A stretch of DNA of 64,000 bases from Subsaximicrobium wynnwilliamsii (lineage in GTDB: Bacteria; Bacteroidota; Bacteroidia; Flavobacteriales; Flavobacteriaceae): the NCBI RefSeq assembly GCF_007997225.1, contig NZ_VORM01000017.1, positions 1 through 64,000 of the forward strand, read 5' to 3'. A program made the translations under genes and the position numbers. Below are positions 8,014-16,639 of this stretch, in pieces. The notes beneath the pieces are model-generated. The model was not told the DNA's origin, did not search any database, and was given only the letters and a program-made list of their open reading frames with translations. Each line of letters opens with the position of its first letter. Position 1 is the stretch's first letter.

Positions 8014-8126
8014 ACTTCAGTGCATTTTTATGCGTAGCGCTTAACTGTGAATGCCAAGTGTCTTCACACTGCCTACTGATCTAATAAGGTCATCTTTTAG
8101 GCTTGCCTTTCGCTTTGATAAACTCA

Positions 8127-8909
8127 CTAAAAATCCAGAACCTCTACAATGGCGTGATTGTTATCTAAGATATGACGTAAAACCTCCGTATTTGTATTGG
8201 TGTAAAAATGGTTTTTTGCAGTGACGCTAGTAGTATTGAAAAGACCGTATTGTTCTAAAACAGACTTGGTTTGTTTCGCAACCGCCCGGCCAGAATCGAT
8301 AATGGTCACTTCTTTTGGCAAAAGATTGGATAGCATGGGAATCAAATAGGGATAATGCGTACATCCCAAGACCAGATAATCAATATTGGCGGCAACCATA
8401 GGTTTGAGATAGCGTTCTAACAAAGCTTTCATTTCTATAGTGTCTGTTTTGCCAGCTTCAATAAGTGGCACAATACCGTCGCCCACTTGCTCAATGACGG
8501 CAATGTCCCGTTTGTACAAATCTGTTGTTTTATGAAACAGCGCGCTAGACAGGGTTCCTTTGGTGGCTAGAATGCCAATTGCCTTGGTTTTGGTGTTGAG
8601 GGCAGCAGGTTTTATGGCGGGTTCAATCCCAATAATAGGGACGCCATAGTTCAATCGTAAATAATCGATGGCATTGGTGGTAGCGGTATTACAAGCCACA
8701 ACAATAAGTTTACAATTGCGATGTAACAGCAGCTCTGTGTTTTTGATGCTGAGTTGTAAGATCTCATCCTGGCTTTTATTGCCGTAAGGTGCATTTTTGC
8801 TATCGGCGAGATAAATGGTATTCTCATGTGGTAAAAGTTCATGGATCTCTTTGAAGATCGACGTCCCTCCAATACCAGAATCAAATATGCCAATAGGTTG
8901 TGTGCTCAT
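8127..8909 (-). CDS. murI: Glutamate racemase
   Basis: A 260-residue cytoplasmic enzyme that interconverts L- and D-glutamate to supply D-Glu for peptidoglycan. The Asp/Glu racemase signatures are clear: FDSGIGG at 9-15, the first catalytic cysteine in ACNTATTNA (Cys73), and the second in LGCTHYP (Cys183) with His185. Length is normal. The ATG at 8909 gives the canonical N-terminus MSTQPIGIFDSG. It lies downstream of two Skp/OmpH chaperone genes on the same strand, a common Bacteroidota order that links wall and outer membrane synthesis. A terminator hairpin between it and the chaperones suggests partly separate transcription. Confidence 0.96.
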   Translation of the reverse strand: MSTQPIGIFDSGIGGTSIFKEIHELLPHENTIYLADSKNAPYGNKSQDEILQLSIKNTELLLHRNCKLIVVACNTATTNAIDYLRLNYGVPIIGIEPAIKPAALNTKTKAIGILATKGTLSSALFHKTTDLYKRDIAVIEQVGDGIVPLIEAGKTDTIEMKALLERYLKPMVAANIDYLVLGCTHYPYLIPMLSNLLPKEVTIIDSGRAVAKQTKSVLEQYGLFNTTSVTAKNHFYTNTNTEVLRHILDNNHAIVEVLDF

Positions 8910-9126
8910 ATCTTAAAAATAGGATGGTTGGTTGCCCAATAAAAATTCAAAACCACTTCGCTTGACTGAACTCAGTATTCGTTGTTTACTAGGGTAAATC
9001 CCTAGAACTAAGGGTAAAGGTCTAATGCTAACTCCTAGGTTTCAAGAGGGTTTATGAAACTAAAAATAGTTTCAATCGCAAACTAACGAATAGTGATTAG
9101 TTTTTCAGGTCATACTGGGCAAAAAT

Positions 9127-9157
9127 AAAAAAGCCACTCGTTAAAAGTGGCTTTTTT
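9127..9157 (-). terminator. Terminator after the OmpH/Skp gene pair
   Basis: AAAAAAGCCACT (9127-9138) pairs with AGTGGCTTTTTT (9146-9157) around a 7-base loop. Read on the minus strand it gives a stem followed by a T-rich tail, 21 bases after the stop of the short OmpH gene. It should end the long envelope operon before murI. The A/T symmetry makes it potentially bidirectional. Confidence 0.8.
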
Positions 9158-9177
9158 AAATATATTTTAGTCTGTAA

Positions 9178-9687
9178 TTAGAATCCTAATTCTTTTTTGA
9201 CATCTGCCATAAGGTCTTTGCCATCGGCTACCAAGACACCACCACCTTGGGTAGAGTCTAATACATATTGAATACCTTGAGCATTGGCTACTTTTTCAAT
9301 CGCAGCTTTTGCTTTTTCAAAGATAGGCTTGTAGAGCGCAGCTTCTTTACTACCAAGGTCTTCTTGTGCTTGACCTTGAAATTGACGAATGCCTTGTTCC
9401 ATTTGTTGAACTTCTTTAGATCTAGAAGTGTTTTCCTCTTCTGTTTTAGTATCAACTTCTGCTTGATACTGCTTGACCTTGTTTTGAATCTCAGTGGCCA
9501 TTTCCTTGATTTGTGCCTCGTAAGTTTTTGTCAATCTTTCGATTTCGGCTTGTGCAGTTTTCATTTCTGGCATGGCCTGCACTAATTCTGTTGTGTTTAT
9601 ATGTGCAATTTTACTTTGTGCTGTTGCAATGCTAGTTGTTCCAACAAATAATAGAGCTGTAAATAATAAGGTTTTGAAATGTTTCAT
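9178..9687 (-). CDS. Periplasmic chaperone, OmpH/Skp family (short paralog)
   Basis: 169 residues with a signal peptide (about 1-23, ending TATAQ) followed by the Skp body: a beta strand SKIAHINTTELVQAMPE, long charged helices (about 45-115) and a C-terminal strand IQYVLDSTQGGGVLVADG. Skp proteins are trimeric periplasmic holdases for unfolded outer membrane proteins on their way to BamA. It follows a longer OmpH paralog by 33 bases and lies in the same operon as bamA, which supports the role. The symbol is left blank because two paralogs share the locus. Confidence 0.92.
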   Translation of the reverse strand: MKHFKTLLFTALLFVGTTSIATAQSKIAHINTTELVQAMPEMKTAQAEIERLTKTYEAQIKEMATEIQNKVKQYQAEVDTKTEEENTSRSKEVQQMEQGIRQFQGQAQEDLGSKEAALYKPIFEKAKAAIEKVANAQGIQYVLDSTQGGGVLVADGKDLMADVKKELGF

Positions 9688-9720
9688 TTTTAAATTTGTT
9701 ACGTGTTATGATTATTGTTT

Positions 9721-10761
9721 TTAGTTAACCTGTTCGTCGGGCTCCTCTTCGTTTCTAGCGGCTTCCCGTTCTTCTTTAGCTTTTTTTCTAGCTTCTAAGA
9801 TTTTCTTTTTTCGCTCTTCCAACGCTTTTTTACGTTCTTCGCGATCTGTTAATTTCTCTTGCCTTTTTTCTTCTGCAAGTTGTTCTGGCGTTTTTGAAGT
9901 GGTTGCTTCTGTTGCGCCTGTGGCCTTAGTACTGTCTTCAACCACGGTGTTTCTTTCTACATCTGGACTTGCACTTTCCCCGCTTACACTGTCTCGTGCT
10001 GCTTTGGCCGCTGCCCGCTCATCCAAAATGCTTTGGCGTCTTGCTGCTGCTGCATCTTTGAGTGAATCACGACGTTTAAGACGTTCGGCATTGCGCTCAT
10101 CCATGGCAGCCTCACGAGCCGTTTGTCTTTCCTCCAAGACTTTTTCCCGCTCATCCATCGCTTCATTTATTTCTGGCACCACCTCTTCACGCTCGGCTTC
10201 CCTGCGCTCAGACCTTGAGGTCGCTTGGGTACGTTTGGCAGATCTTGTGATACTTCTAATGATCATTTCACTAATGTCATAACGCTCTGCTGAATAAAGC
10301 ATGACCACATCTGCTGATTTGTCAAAGATAAAATCATATTTTTTATTTTCAGCAATTTCCTGTACCGCCGCAAAAATTTGATCTTGAATGGGCTGAATAA
10401 GCTGTTGCTTTTGGATCATTAAATCGCCATTGGGCCCGAAACGTTTCTGCTGGTAGTCCAATATTTCAGCCTCCTCAAAGCCTATATCCTCTAAGCGCTC
10501 TTCATATAATTGCTGGGTCAACAAAACGCGTTCGCCGTTCAATTGCTTCTTTTTAGATTCAATTGTATTTAGGCGTTGCTCAATATCGGTTTTCCATTGT
10601 TGTACCTTTTGATCCAATTGTGTGTTGGCTTCGGTATATTCTGGTACATTTTCCAAGATATATTCGGTATCAATATAGCCAATTCGCACCCCTCTTTGCG
10701 CATTTGAAACAAAGCAGCTTAAACTTATTAAGGTCAATAAAAAAAGAACGTTGCGTTTCAT
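9721..10761 (-). CDS. OmpH/Skp family protein with long charged C-terminal extension
   Basis: 346 residues. A signal peptide (about 1-21, ending SNAQ) precedes an OmpH/Skp core (RGVRIGYIDTEYILENVPEY to about 165). A roughly 170-residue extension follows, dominated by Arg, Glu, Ala and Lys (ERREAEREEVVPEINEAMDE, EERKKKILEARKKAKEEREA), probably helical or disordered. The core is the normal chaperone; the extension is far longer than in E. coli Skp and may be variable and lineage-specific. It is encoded just downstream of bamA and directly before the short paralog, so the two may form mixed trimers (inference). Confidence 0.88.
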   Translation of the reverse strand: MKRNVLFLLTLISLSCFVSNAQRGVRIGYIDTEYILENVPEYTEANTQLDQKVQQWKTDIEQRLNTIESKKKQLNGERVLLTQQLYEERLEDIGFEEAEILDYQQKRFGPNGDLMIQKQQLIQPIQDQIFAAVQEIAENKKYDFIFDKSADVVMLYSAERYDISEMIIRSITRSAKRTQATSRSERREAEREEVVPEINEAMDEREKVLEERQTAREAAMDERNAERLKRRDSLKDAAAARRQSILDERAAAKAARDSVSGESASPDVERNTVVEDSTKATGATEATTSKTPEQLAEEKRQEKLTDREERKKALEERKKKILEARKKAKEEREAARNEEEPDEQVN

Positions 10762-10927
10762 CTGTTTTGTTTTATGGTTCGTTGAAATGATCTCAAAATT
10801 AAAATGACAGATTTAACATACGATTCCGTCATTGGGTTTCATTTTTCAAATTAACGAAATTTAATCTGAAAAATTTTAACACACCAAATAAATCGTTGTA
10901 AAGTACTTAGAAAATATCGTGCCAAAG

Positions 10928-13474
10928 TTAAAATTGCTGTCCAATGATGAAGTGTGTTTCCCAACCATTTTTCTGAACACCACCTGGTAAGGGATCAAAC
11001 CCATGTCCAAAATCAATACCTAGCAAGCCGAAGGCAGGCATAAATATTCTCAATCCAAATCCTGCGGAACGTTTTAACCTAAATGGGTCAAAATCCCTAA
11101 AACTATCAAAGGAGTTACCTGCTTCCAGAAACGTAAGACCATATATTTTTGCCGATGCTCCCAAGGTAATTGGATAGCGCAGCTCTAAAGAAAATTTGTT
11201 GTAAATGGTACCACCATCCTGCGAAGATAATGCTTGATTAGGATAACCTCTCAATTGGATAATCTCACGACCATCTAAAGCAAAATTGCCTAAGCCATCG
11301 CCACCAATAAAGAAGCGCTCAAATGGGATGATGCCACGATCTTGGTTATAAGCACCTAAGAAGCCAAATTCCATGCCCGATTTCAATACTAATTTATCTA
11401 CTGGATTGGTGTACCAATCGCCTTTGAATTTGACTTTATAAAATTCCAACCACTTGTAACGCTCTTGGTCAATTTCTCCAATCCTTGCCAGTTCATCTGG
11501 ATTTTGTGGGTTCAACTCATCGCGTTCTTCCTTTAAGGCCCCATAATCTGTTGAATTGAATAAAGAATAAGGAATGGATAATTTTGCACTTACAGAAAAA
11601 TTTGAACCTTGTGTAGGGTAAATAGGATCAGTTGCCGTATTGTTTCTCGTAAGACCTACGGTGTAAGAAAGGTTATTGGAGTAGCCATTCCCGAAGGTAA
11701 ACAAACCTGTATTATAATTTTTTAGGTCGTAATGTTGAAAACTCACGGCTTGAGACAATTGAAAATAATCATCTGGCTCTTTTAATCGTTTTGCAATACC
11801 AATCGATACCCCTGTGATGTTGAAACGTCGGTCTTTGTCGGCATCACGAGTTATTGGGTTAAATAAAAACTGTTTGGTGTGTGAAATGGAAGTCGTTAAT
11901 TGGGTTGGTCGCTTACCACCTAACCAAGGTTCAGAAAATGAGAAGCTATAGGTTTGGAAAAATCTTGAGGCTTGCAAACGCAGCGCCAAACTTTGACCAT
12001 CACCAGTGGGAATTGGTTTATAGGCTTCTTTCTTGAAAATATCTTTGAGTGCAAAGTTGTTGAATGATAATCCTAATGTACCAATGAACCCTCCACCACC
12101 GTAGCCACCTTGCAATTCAATTTGGCTTGAGCCTTTTTCCACTACTTGGTATTCAATATCGACCAAACCATCTTGGGTGTTGAAGTTTTTCATGTTTGGT
12201 GTGATTAATTGCGCATCAAAGAAGCCTAGTTGACCTAATTCCCTAATGGTTCTAATCACGTTGCTTTTACGATAGAGTTGGCCTGGTTTTGTACGCAGTT
12301 CACGATAAATCACATGGTCGTTTGTTTTTTCGTTACCAGAGACTGAAACTGCGTTGAAATACGCTGGTTTACCTTCAACAATTCTAATTTCAAGATCAAT
12401 GACGTTGCCTTCTGCACTTACCTCCACTGGATTGATAGAGGAGAAGAGGTAGCCCGAATCTTGATAAAGGTTAGTCAAATCTGCCGCATCTGGTTTGGTG
12501 TCGTCTGCAATGCGCTTGCGAAGTTCTACGCCATTATAGGTAGAGCCTCCCCTAATTCTCAATACGGATTGCAATTGCTGGTCTGTGTAAACACTGTTCC
12601 CCACGAAGGTGATTTTACCAAATTCATACTGTTCGCCTTCTTCAAGCTTTACGTGGACGTCAATGGTTTCGTTGTCTAAATAAGCAATGGAGTCTGATAA
12701 TATACGTGCATCACGATAGCCGTTCTCTTTGTAGACATCTATGAGGTTTACGAGATCTTCTTTAAAATCGGCCCTGATAAATTTAGAGCGTTTTAAAAAA
12801 TTGAAGAAGTTTTTTTCCTTGGTGTTTTTCATGGCCTTCTTTAATTTCTTGTCGGAAAGCTTTTCATTGCCATCAATGGCGATGTTCTGAATTTTTACCT
12901 TTTCACCTTTATCGATGTAGACTAACATGTCTACCCTTGCTTTTTGAATGGAGTCGTCGGTTACTTCTCTAGTGTCTACCCTAACCTTGGTATTTAAAAA
13001 ACCGTCTTTTTTATATTTGTTGGTCAAATAATTACGGGTGGTGGTTATCAGGTTTTCGGTCACCTTGATGCCTTTTGAAAGACTATTGTCTTTGATGATG
13101 GCTTCTTTTTTACCTTTTTTGACCCCTTCAATTTTGAGGTCTCGGAGTTCGGGTAGGTCAAAAAGGTTTATTTCCAAGAAGGCTTTGTCGCCTTCCACTT
13201 TTGTCAAATACACATCAATGCTGCTGAATAGGTTGGAGTCCCAAAGTTTTTTTATGGCGTTACTGATGTCTTCTCCAGGGATGACAATCTCTTCGCCTTT
13301 TTTAAGCCTAGAAAAAGAAATGATGGTGGTCTCGCTAAAATTGGTGTTACCAGTAACTTTAACGTCCTCAAGGATATATTTCTTGCCTTTATTGAAATTG
13401 GATTGTTGTGCGGTTGCTGCAAAGGCAATAAGGAGGGCAGTTACAGTTAGTAATGACTTAAAGTATGTTTTCAA
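10928..13474 (-). CDS. bamA: Outer membrane protein assembly factor BamA
   Basis: About 848 residues. A signal peptide (KTYFKSLLTVTALLIAFAAT), five POTRA domains (about 30-430, including GNTNFSETTI, GNEKLSDKKL, GNSVYTDQQL, GNEKTNDHVI) and a C-terminal Omp85 barrel (IELQGGYGGGGF to FGHGFDPLPG) ending in HFIIGQQF with a terminal Phe. It inserts beta-barrel proteins into the outer membrane. The open frame reaches a TTG at 13513 inside uppS; the TTG at 13474 is preferred because it gives a normal signal peptide right after the uppS stop (10-base gap). No ATG is available. The flanking Skp genes fit the role. Confidence 0.93.
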   Translation of the reverse strand: MKTYFKSLLTVTALLIAFAATAQQSNFNKGKKYILEDVKVTGNTNFSETTIISFSRLKKGEEIVIPGEDISNAIKKLWDSNLFSSIDVYLTKVEGDKAFLEINLFDLPELRDLKIEGVKKGKKEAIIKDNSLSKGIKVTENLITTTRNYLTNKYKKDGFLNTKVRVDTREVTDDSIQKARVDMLVYIDKGEKVKIQNIAIDGNEKLSDKKLKKAMKNTKEKNFFNFLKRSKFIRADFKEDLVNLIDVYKENGYRDARILSDSIAYLDNETIDVHVKLEEGEQYEFGKITFVGNSVYTDQQLQSVLRIRGGSTYNGVELRKRIADDTKPDAADLTNLYQDSGYLFSSINPVEVSAEGNVIDLEIRIVEGKPAYFNAVSVSGNEKTNDHVIYRELRTKPGQLYRKSNVIRTIRELGQLGFFDAQLITPNMKNFNTQDGLVDIEYQVVEKGSSQIELQGGYGGGGFIGTLGLSFNNFALKDIFKKEAYKPIPTGDGQSLALRLQASRFFQTYSFSFSEPWLGGKRPTQLTTSISHTKQFLFNPITRDADKDRRFNITGVSIGIAKRLKEPDDYFQLSQAVSFQHYDLKNYNTGLFTFGNGYSNNLSYTVGLTRNNTATDPIYPTQGSNFSVSAKLSIPYSLFNSTDYGALKEERDELNPQNPDELARIGEIDQERYKWLEFYKVKFKGDWYTNPVDKLVLKSGMEFGFLGAYNQDRGIIPFERFFIGGDGLGNFALDGREIIQLRGYPNQALSSQDGGTIYNKFSLELRYPITLGASAKIYGLTFLEAGNSFDSFRDFDPFRLKRSAGFGLRIFMPAFGLLGIDFGHGFDPLPGGVQKNGWETHFIIGQQF

Positions 13475-13484
13475 AAGTAAAATG

Positions 13485-14225
13485 TTAGCTAAGTTGTTCG
13501 GTTGTTTTTCCAAATCGTCGTTCTCTATTTTGATAGTCTATCAAAGCTTCATAAAGATCCTTTTTAGTAAAATCAGGCCAAAGGATGTGAGTAAAATATA
13601 GTTCGGCATAAGCAATTTGCCATAGGAGGAAATTGCTTATCCTATGTTCACCGCTAGTTCTGATTAACAAATCTACGTCTGGTAAATTTTGCGTGTAAAG
13701 ATGCTTATTAATAATCGATTCGTCAATGCTTTCAATAGAAATTATATTATTTTTAACTTTATCTGCCAAGGTTTTTACAACACTAATAATTTCTTCCCTA
13801 GAGCCATAACTTAGCGCTAGGGTTAGTGTCATGTGTGAATTATTTTTGGTCTTTTCTATGACCTCCAAAAGCTCTTGATGGGCTTTTTTTGGCAAATCTT
13901 TAAGGCATCCTATGGCTAAGAGCTTGATGTTGTTTTTCTGAAGTGTCGCAATCTCTTTTTTTAGGGATTTAACGAGCAGTTTCATTAAGGTTTGAACCTC
14001 TATTTTAGGTCGGTTCCAATTTTCTGTGGAAAATGCATAGAGTGTTAGATTTTCAATGCCTATTTCCGCAGTGGCCTCGACCACCTCCCGAACGGATTTT
14101 GTGCCGTTTTCATGGCCTATTATTCGCAGGAAACCTTGCTGTTTTGCCCATCTACCGTTGCCATCCATAATGATGGCGAGATGCTTTGGCAGCTTATCGG
14201 TTTGTATTTGTGATTTTAAATCCAT
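13485..14225 (-). CDS. uppS: Isoprenyl transferase (undecaprenyl diphosphate synthase)
   Basis: 246 residues from the ATG at 14225. An in-frame start at 14243 lies inside the upstream gene. HLAIIMDGNGRWAKQ with the catalytic Asp21 is the cis-prenyltransferase signature; later motifs include LYAFSTENWNRP and DLLIRTSGEHRISNFLLWQ. It condenses isopentenyl units onto farnesyl diphosphate to make the lipid carrier for peptidoglycan and other glycans. The start overlaps the upstream stop (TAATG), showing translational coupling, and bamA follows after 10 bases. Length and motifs are typical. Confidence 0.95.
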   Translation of the reverse strand: MDLKSQIQTDKLPKHLAIIMDGNGRWAKQQGFLRIIGHENGTKSVREVVEATAEIGIENLTLYAFSTENWNRPKIEVQTLMKLLVKSLKKEIATLQKNNIKLLAIGCLKDLPKKAHQELLEVIEKTKNNSHMTLTLALSYGSREEIISVVKTLADKVKNNIISIESIDESIINKHLYTQNLPDVDLLIRTSGEHRISNFLLWQIAYAELYFTHILWPDFTKKDLYEALIDYQNRERRFGKTTEQLS

Positions 14226-14914
14226 TAGAAATTGCAATAACAAGGTCTTTGACCAAAAGTATAGGTTAGTGTGAAGCCTGTAAATACGTACCAGTCGTTG
14301 CTGTTGGTATTCCCAAAGCTAAAATTTTCCCTAAAATCACCATCTGGCACGCTGCCATCGAGCTCATCGGAGAACGTGTACCGTGCACCAACTTCAAAAC
14401 CCAATACAAAATGGTTTGTGATATTTGATTTAACGCCCAACACCATTGGGATGCCATAAGCCCAACTCTTGACGTTTTCATCGGTGTATTTGCCATTGCC
14501 ATCAAAATAATAGTTGCTATGTAAGGCGGTTGAAATCCCCGAGTAGAGGTAAGGCGTTACCTTGAGCCCAGGGGTGTGCAAATCAAAATCGAAAAAAGTG
14601 AACTCCATACCTGCTGAAATTTCCAAGAGGGAATTATCAAAACTGTAATCGCGCTGCACTCTTCTGGGATCATCAGATTTGGAGTCCATGCCTTCCAAAT
14701 CTGCATAAATAAAAGAGATACGCCAAGAGTGTCTGGGGCTTCTGTTCCATTTGAAAATCGCACCAAAAGCTGCTGCATTTGGCGAAATGTAGTCTGTGGC
14801 GCCAACGTCTCCAATAAAATTGCTCCCACCGGCAAAAACACCAACTTCATAAATTTGTGAATGGCTTGATGGCACGAAAGCGATCGTCAATATAAAAAGG
14901 AATAAATACCTCAT
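14225..14914 (-). CDS. DUF6089-like outer membrane beta-barrel protein
   Basis: 229 residues with a signal peptide (about 1-19, ending SHSQ), then alternating hydrophobic strands typical of an 8-stranded barrel (IYEVGVFAGGSNFIGDVG, HSWRISFIYADLEG, FVLGFEVGARYTF) and a C-terminal WYVFTGFTLTYTFGQRP. This matches the DUF6089 proteins that commonly precede uppS and bamA in Bacteroidota. Its stop overlaps the uppS start. Its biochemical role is unknown; the position suggests envelope biogenesis. A TATATTTG box lies 17 bases before its start, so it begins the uppS-bamA-ompH transcript. Confidence 0.8.
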   Translation of the reverse strand: MRYLFLFILTIAFVPSSHSQIYEVGVFAGGSNFIGDVGATDYISPNAAAFGAIFKWNRSPRHSWRISFIYADLEGMDSKSDDPRRVQRDYSFDNSLLEISAGMEFTFFDFDLHTPGLKVTPYLYSGISTALHSNYYFDGNGKYTDENVKSWAYGIPMVLGVKSNITNHFVLGFEVGARYTFSDELDGSVPDGDFRENFSFGNTNSNDWYVFTGFTLTYTFGQRPCYCNF

Positions 14915-14931
14915 AAATTTTTAAAAGTTTG

Positions 14932-14939
14932 CAAATATA
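14932..14939 (-). promoter_or_regulatory. -7 box (TATATTTG) of the DUF6089-uppS-bamA-ompH operon
   Basis: The plus strand reads CAAATATA, which is TATATTTG on the minus strand, a perfect Bacteroidota TAnnTTTG element. It ends 17 bases before the ATG at 14914, a spacing shared by pdxJ, mvaD and rluB here. No clear TTG/TTTG -33 element was found at the usual distance. Confidence 0.6.
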
Positions 14940-15013
14940 ACAATTAAGATTTGACCATTGTAATTTGTGTCAAGTAGTCATGCAGTTAAACAGTATTTAC
15001 AGACTTTTATTGT

Positions 15014-15889
15014 TTAATTTCTTCGGTCTTCGCCCCAAAGCAGCTTCTTTCTAAGGGTGTCTATAAAGCTCTCTTCGAGTACTTGAAGCATTTTAATCTT
15101 AAAATTAGCCTTTTTGATGGTAACAATGGTATCATTGCTCAAGGTGGCAATTCTTGAATCCAATGAAATGAGATAATTGTCCTCACGACCATTTACCTTG
15201 AGTTGAATCACGGTGGCGTCTGGGATTACCAAGGGTCTTGCATTGAGATTATGTGGTGCGATGGGTGTGAGCACCAAGCTTTCGGTATCTGGCGTAATCA
15301 CTGGGCCACCGCAACTAAGTGAGTATCCCGTGGAGCCCGTTGGTGTTGATATAATGAGACCATCGCTCCAATATGAGGTTAAATATTCCCCATCCAAATG
15401 GGTGTCTACAGAAATCATGGAAGTGGTGTTCTTTCTGCTTATGGCCACTTCGTTGAGTGCAAAATTGATGCTTTGCAGCGCCATGTTTTTTGGATTGGTC
15501 TCTACGGTAAGAAGCGAGCGTTCAGAGATTTTATAGTTGCCTTTGAGTATTTCGTTGATGGCCAATTCAACATGATTGACCTGTATCGTGGCCAGAAAAC
15601 CAAGCCTTCCGGTATTGATGCCTACGATGGGAATGGAAAAATCCCGCAAAAAGGTCACTGCTCTCAAAATGGTGCCATCGCCTCCTACGCTAATAAGCAA
15701 ATCGAAACTCTCATCTAAAGATGTAAAGCTTTGCAATCGCTTATCCTTCAGTAGAGGCAGGTCTAATTTTTGGCGGAATTCAGATTCTATAAATACGGAA
15801 ACCTCTTTCGTGAGAAGTATTTCGAGCAATTGCTCAAAATATTCAGTAGATTTTCCGTCGAAATATTGGCTGTAGACTGCAATCTTCAT
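15014..15889 (-). CDS. nadK: NAD kinase
   Basis: 291 residues. It phosphorylates NAD to NADP in the cytoplasm. Family motifs are present: LLISVGGDGTILRA with GGDGT at 69-73, VGINTGRLGFLA, FALNEVAISRKNTTSM, and the glycine-rich STPTGSTGYSLSCGGP near residues 180-195. Length is normal. The ATG at 15889 gives the usual start MKIAVYSQ. It sits 4 bases downstream of the CBS protein gene and is clearly co-transcribed with it. About 100 bases separate it from the DUF6089 gene, which has its own promoter. Confidence 0.95.
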   Translation of the reverse strand: MKIAVYSQYFDGKSTEYFEQLLEILLTKEVSVFIESEFRQKLDLPLLKDKRLQSFTSLDESFDLLISVGGDGTILRAVTFLRDFSIPIVGINTGRLGFLATIQVNHVELAINEILKGNYKISERSLLTVETNPKNMALQSINFALNEVAISRKNTTSMISVDTHLDGEYLTSYWSDGLIISTPTGSTGYSLSCGGPVITPDTESLVLTPIAPHNLNARPLVIPDATVIQLKVNGREDNYLISLDSRIATLSNDTIVTIKKANFKIKMLQVLEESFIDTLRKKLLWGEDRRN

Positions 15890-15893
15890 AATG

Positions 15894-16550
15894 TTAAACG
15901 TCTAGATATTTCTTAAGATATTCTGAGCGCTCCTTTAGGTTTTCCACGTAAGTGTCATCTTCATGGCCAGAAATGATGTTATAGCTGTAGCGCCTAAACG
16001 TTTGGATGACATCATTTAATCCTGTCTCACCGATTTTCAATGTGATTTGTATGATGTCGCTTTCCATCTTGGATATAAAAGCACCCAAGAGTTTGGCGTC
16101 GTTGGATTCTACGATTTGGCTTATTTCGCTAAAGGAATAATCTTGAGTGGTTGTCTCAATGATCAACACGCCTCCGGGCTCGGCAAAGAATGGTGTTTCA
16201 TTGAAAATGCCAATAACATCATTGAGCTCGTAATACCCTAAATACTGATTTTGAGCATTAAGAACAGGCATGATGTTGCAAGAGTTTTGAGCAAAGGCCT
16301 CTAGCGCATCAAGCCAATTGCTGGTGTCACGCACATAAAAGCCTTCGAGGGAATGGCTGCATTCTTCAATGGCCTGTTTGCCCTCAAAGCAATGGGCATC
16401 GGTTTCAGAAATACAACCCATATAAATGCCTTCCTTTGTAATTGGAATATGCGAGTAAGTAAGCTCGTTGAACATCATTTTTAAGTCGCTTACCTTGGCG
16501 CTATAATCCAAGGGCTTGATATCGTTGATGAGGTATTGTTCTAAGGGCAT
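15894..16550 (-). CDS. CBS domain protein
   Basis: 218 residues with two CBS motifs (about 5-60, YSAKVSDLKMMFNELTYSHIPI, and about 75-125, NWLDALEAFAQNSCNIMPVL), then an ACT-like C-terminal half (VLIIETTTQDYSFSEISQIVE then IQITLKIGETGLNDVIQTF). CBS pairs bind adenosyl ligands and act as energy or cofactor sensors. The gene is 4 bases upstream of nadK, so a role in regulating NAD(P) synthesis is plausible, but this is inference. No catalytic domain is present. It is divergent from pdxJ. Confidence 0.85.
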   Translation of the reverse strand: MPLEQYLINDIKPLDYSAKVSDLKMMFNELTYSHIPITKEGIYMGCISETDAHCFEGKQAIEECSHSLEGFYVRDTSNWLDALEAFAQNSCNIMPVLNAQNQYLGYYELNDVIGIFNETPFFAEPGGVLIIETTTQDYSFSEISQIVESNDAKLLGAFISKMESDIIQITLKIGETGLNDVIQTFRRYSYNIISGHEDDTYVENLKERSEYLKKYLDV

Positions 16551-16612
16551 AAGCGTTGTGATTAGTTGTGCAAATTAATTAAAAATAAGCAGAAAAACCC
16601 TTGCGGACTTTG

Positions 16613-16620
16613 TATTTTTG
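16613..16620 (+). promoter_or_regulatory. -7 box (TATTTTTG) of pdxJ
   Basis: A perfect TAnnTTTG element, 19 bases before the ATG at 16640. It lies downstream of the alternative TTG at 16601, so a transcript from here cannot use that TTG; this fixes the pdxJ start. Confidence 0.6.
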
Positions 16621-16639
16621 TAATCTAACACCTAAAAAA

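Larger units (their letters stand above)
7754..8126. other. Gene-free 373-base convergent region with dispersed repeats
   Basis: Between the convergent hexapeptide protein gene and murI. It has the palindromes CTTCCGCGGAAG (7759-7770) and CTTCCGAAG (7772-7780 and 7885-7893), and copy 1 of a 97-base dispersed repeat (7917-8013). No coding frame with family similarity was seen. No classical hairpin plus T-run terminator was found for either gene. Confidence 0.65.

Noticed and set aside
9899-10282. 127-residue plus-strand frame opposite the long OmpH gene
   Set aside because: It is the antisense shadow of a Glu/Arg/Ala-rich coding tail and has biased, non-family composition.
13038-13601. 187-residue plus-strand frame opposite bamA and uppS
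   Set aside because: Antisense to two well-conserved genes; no family similarity and no promoter.
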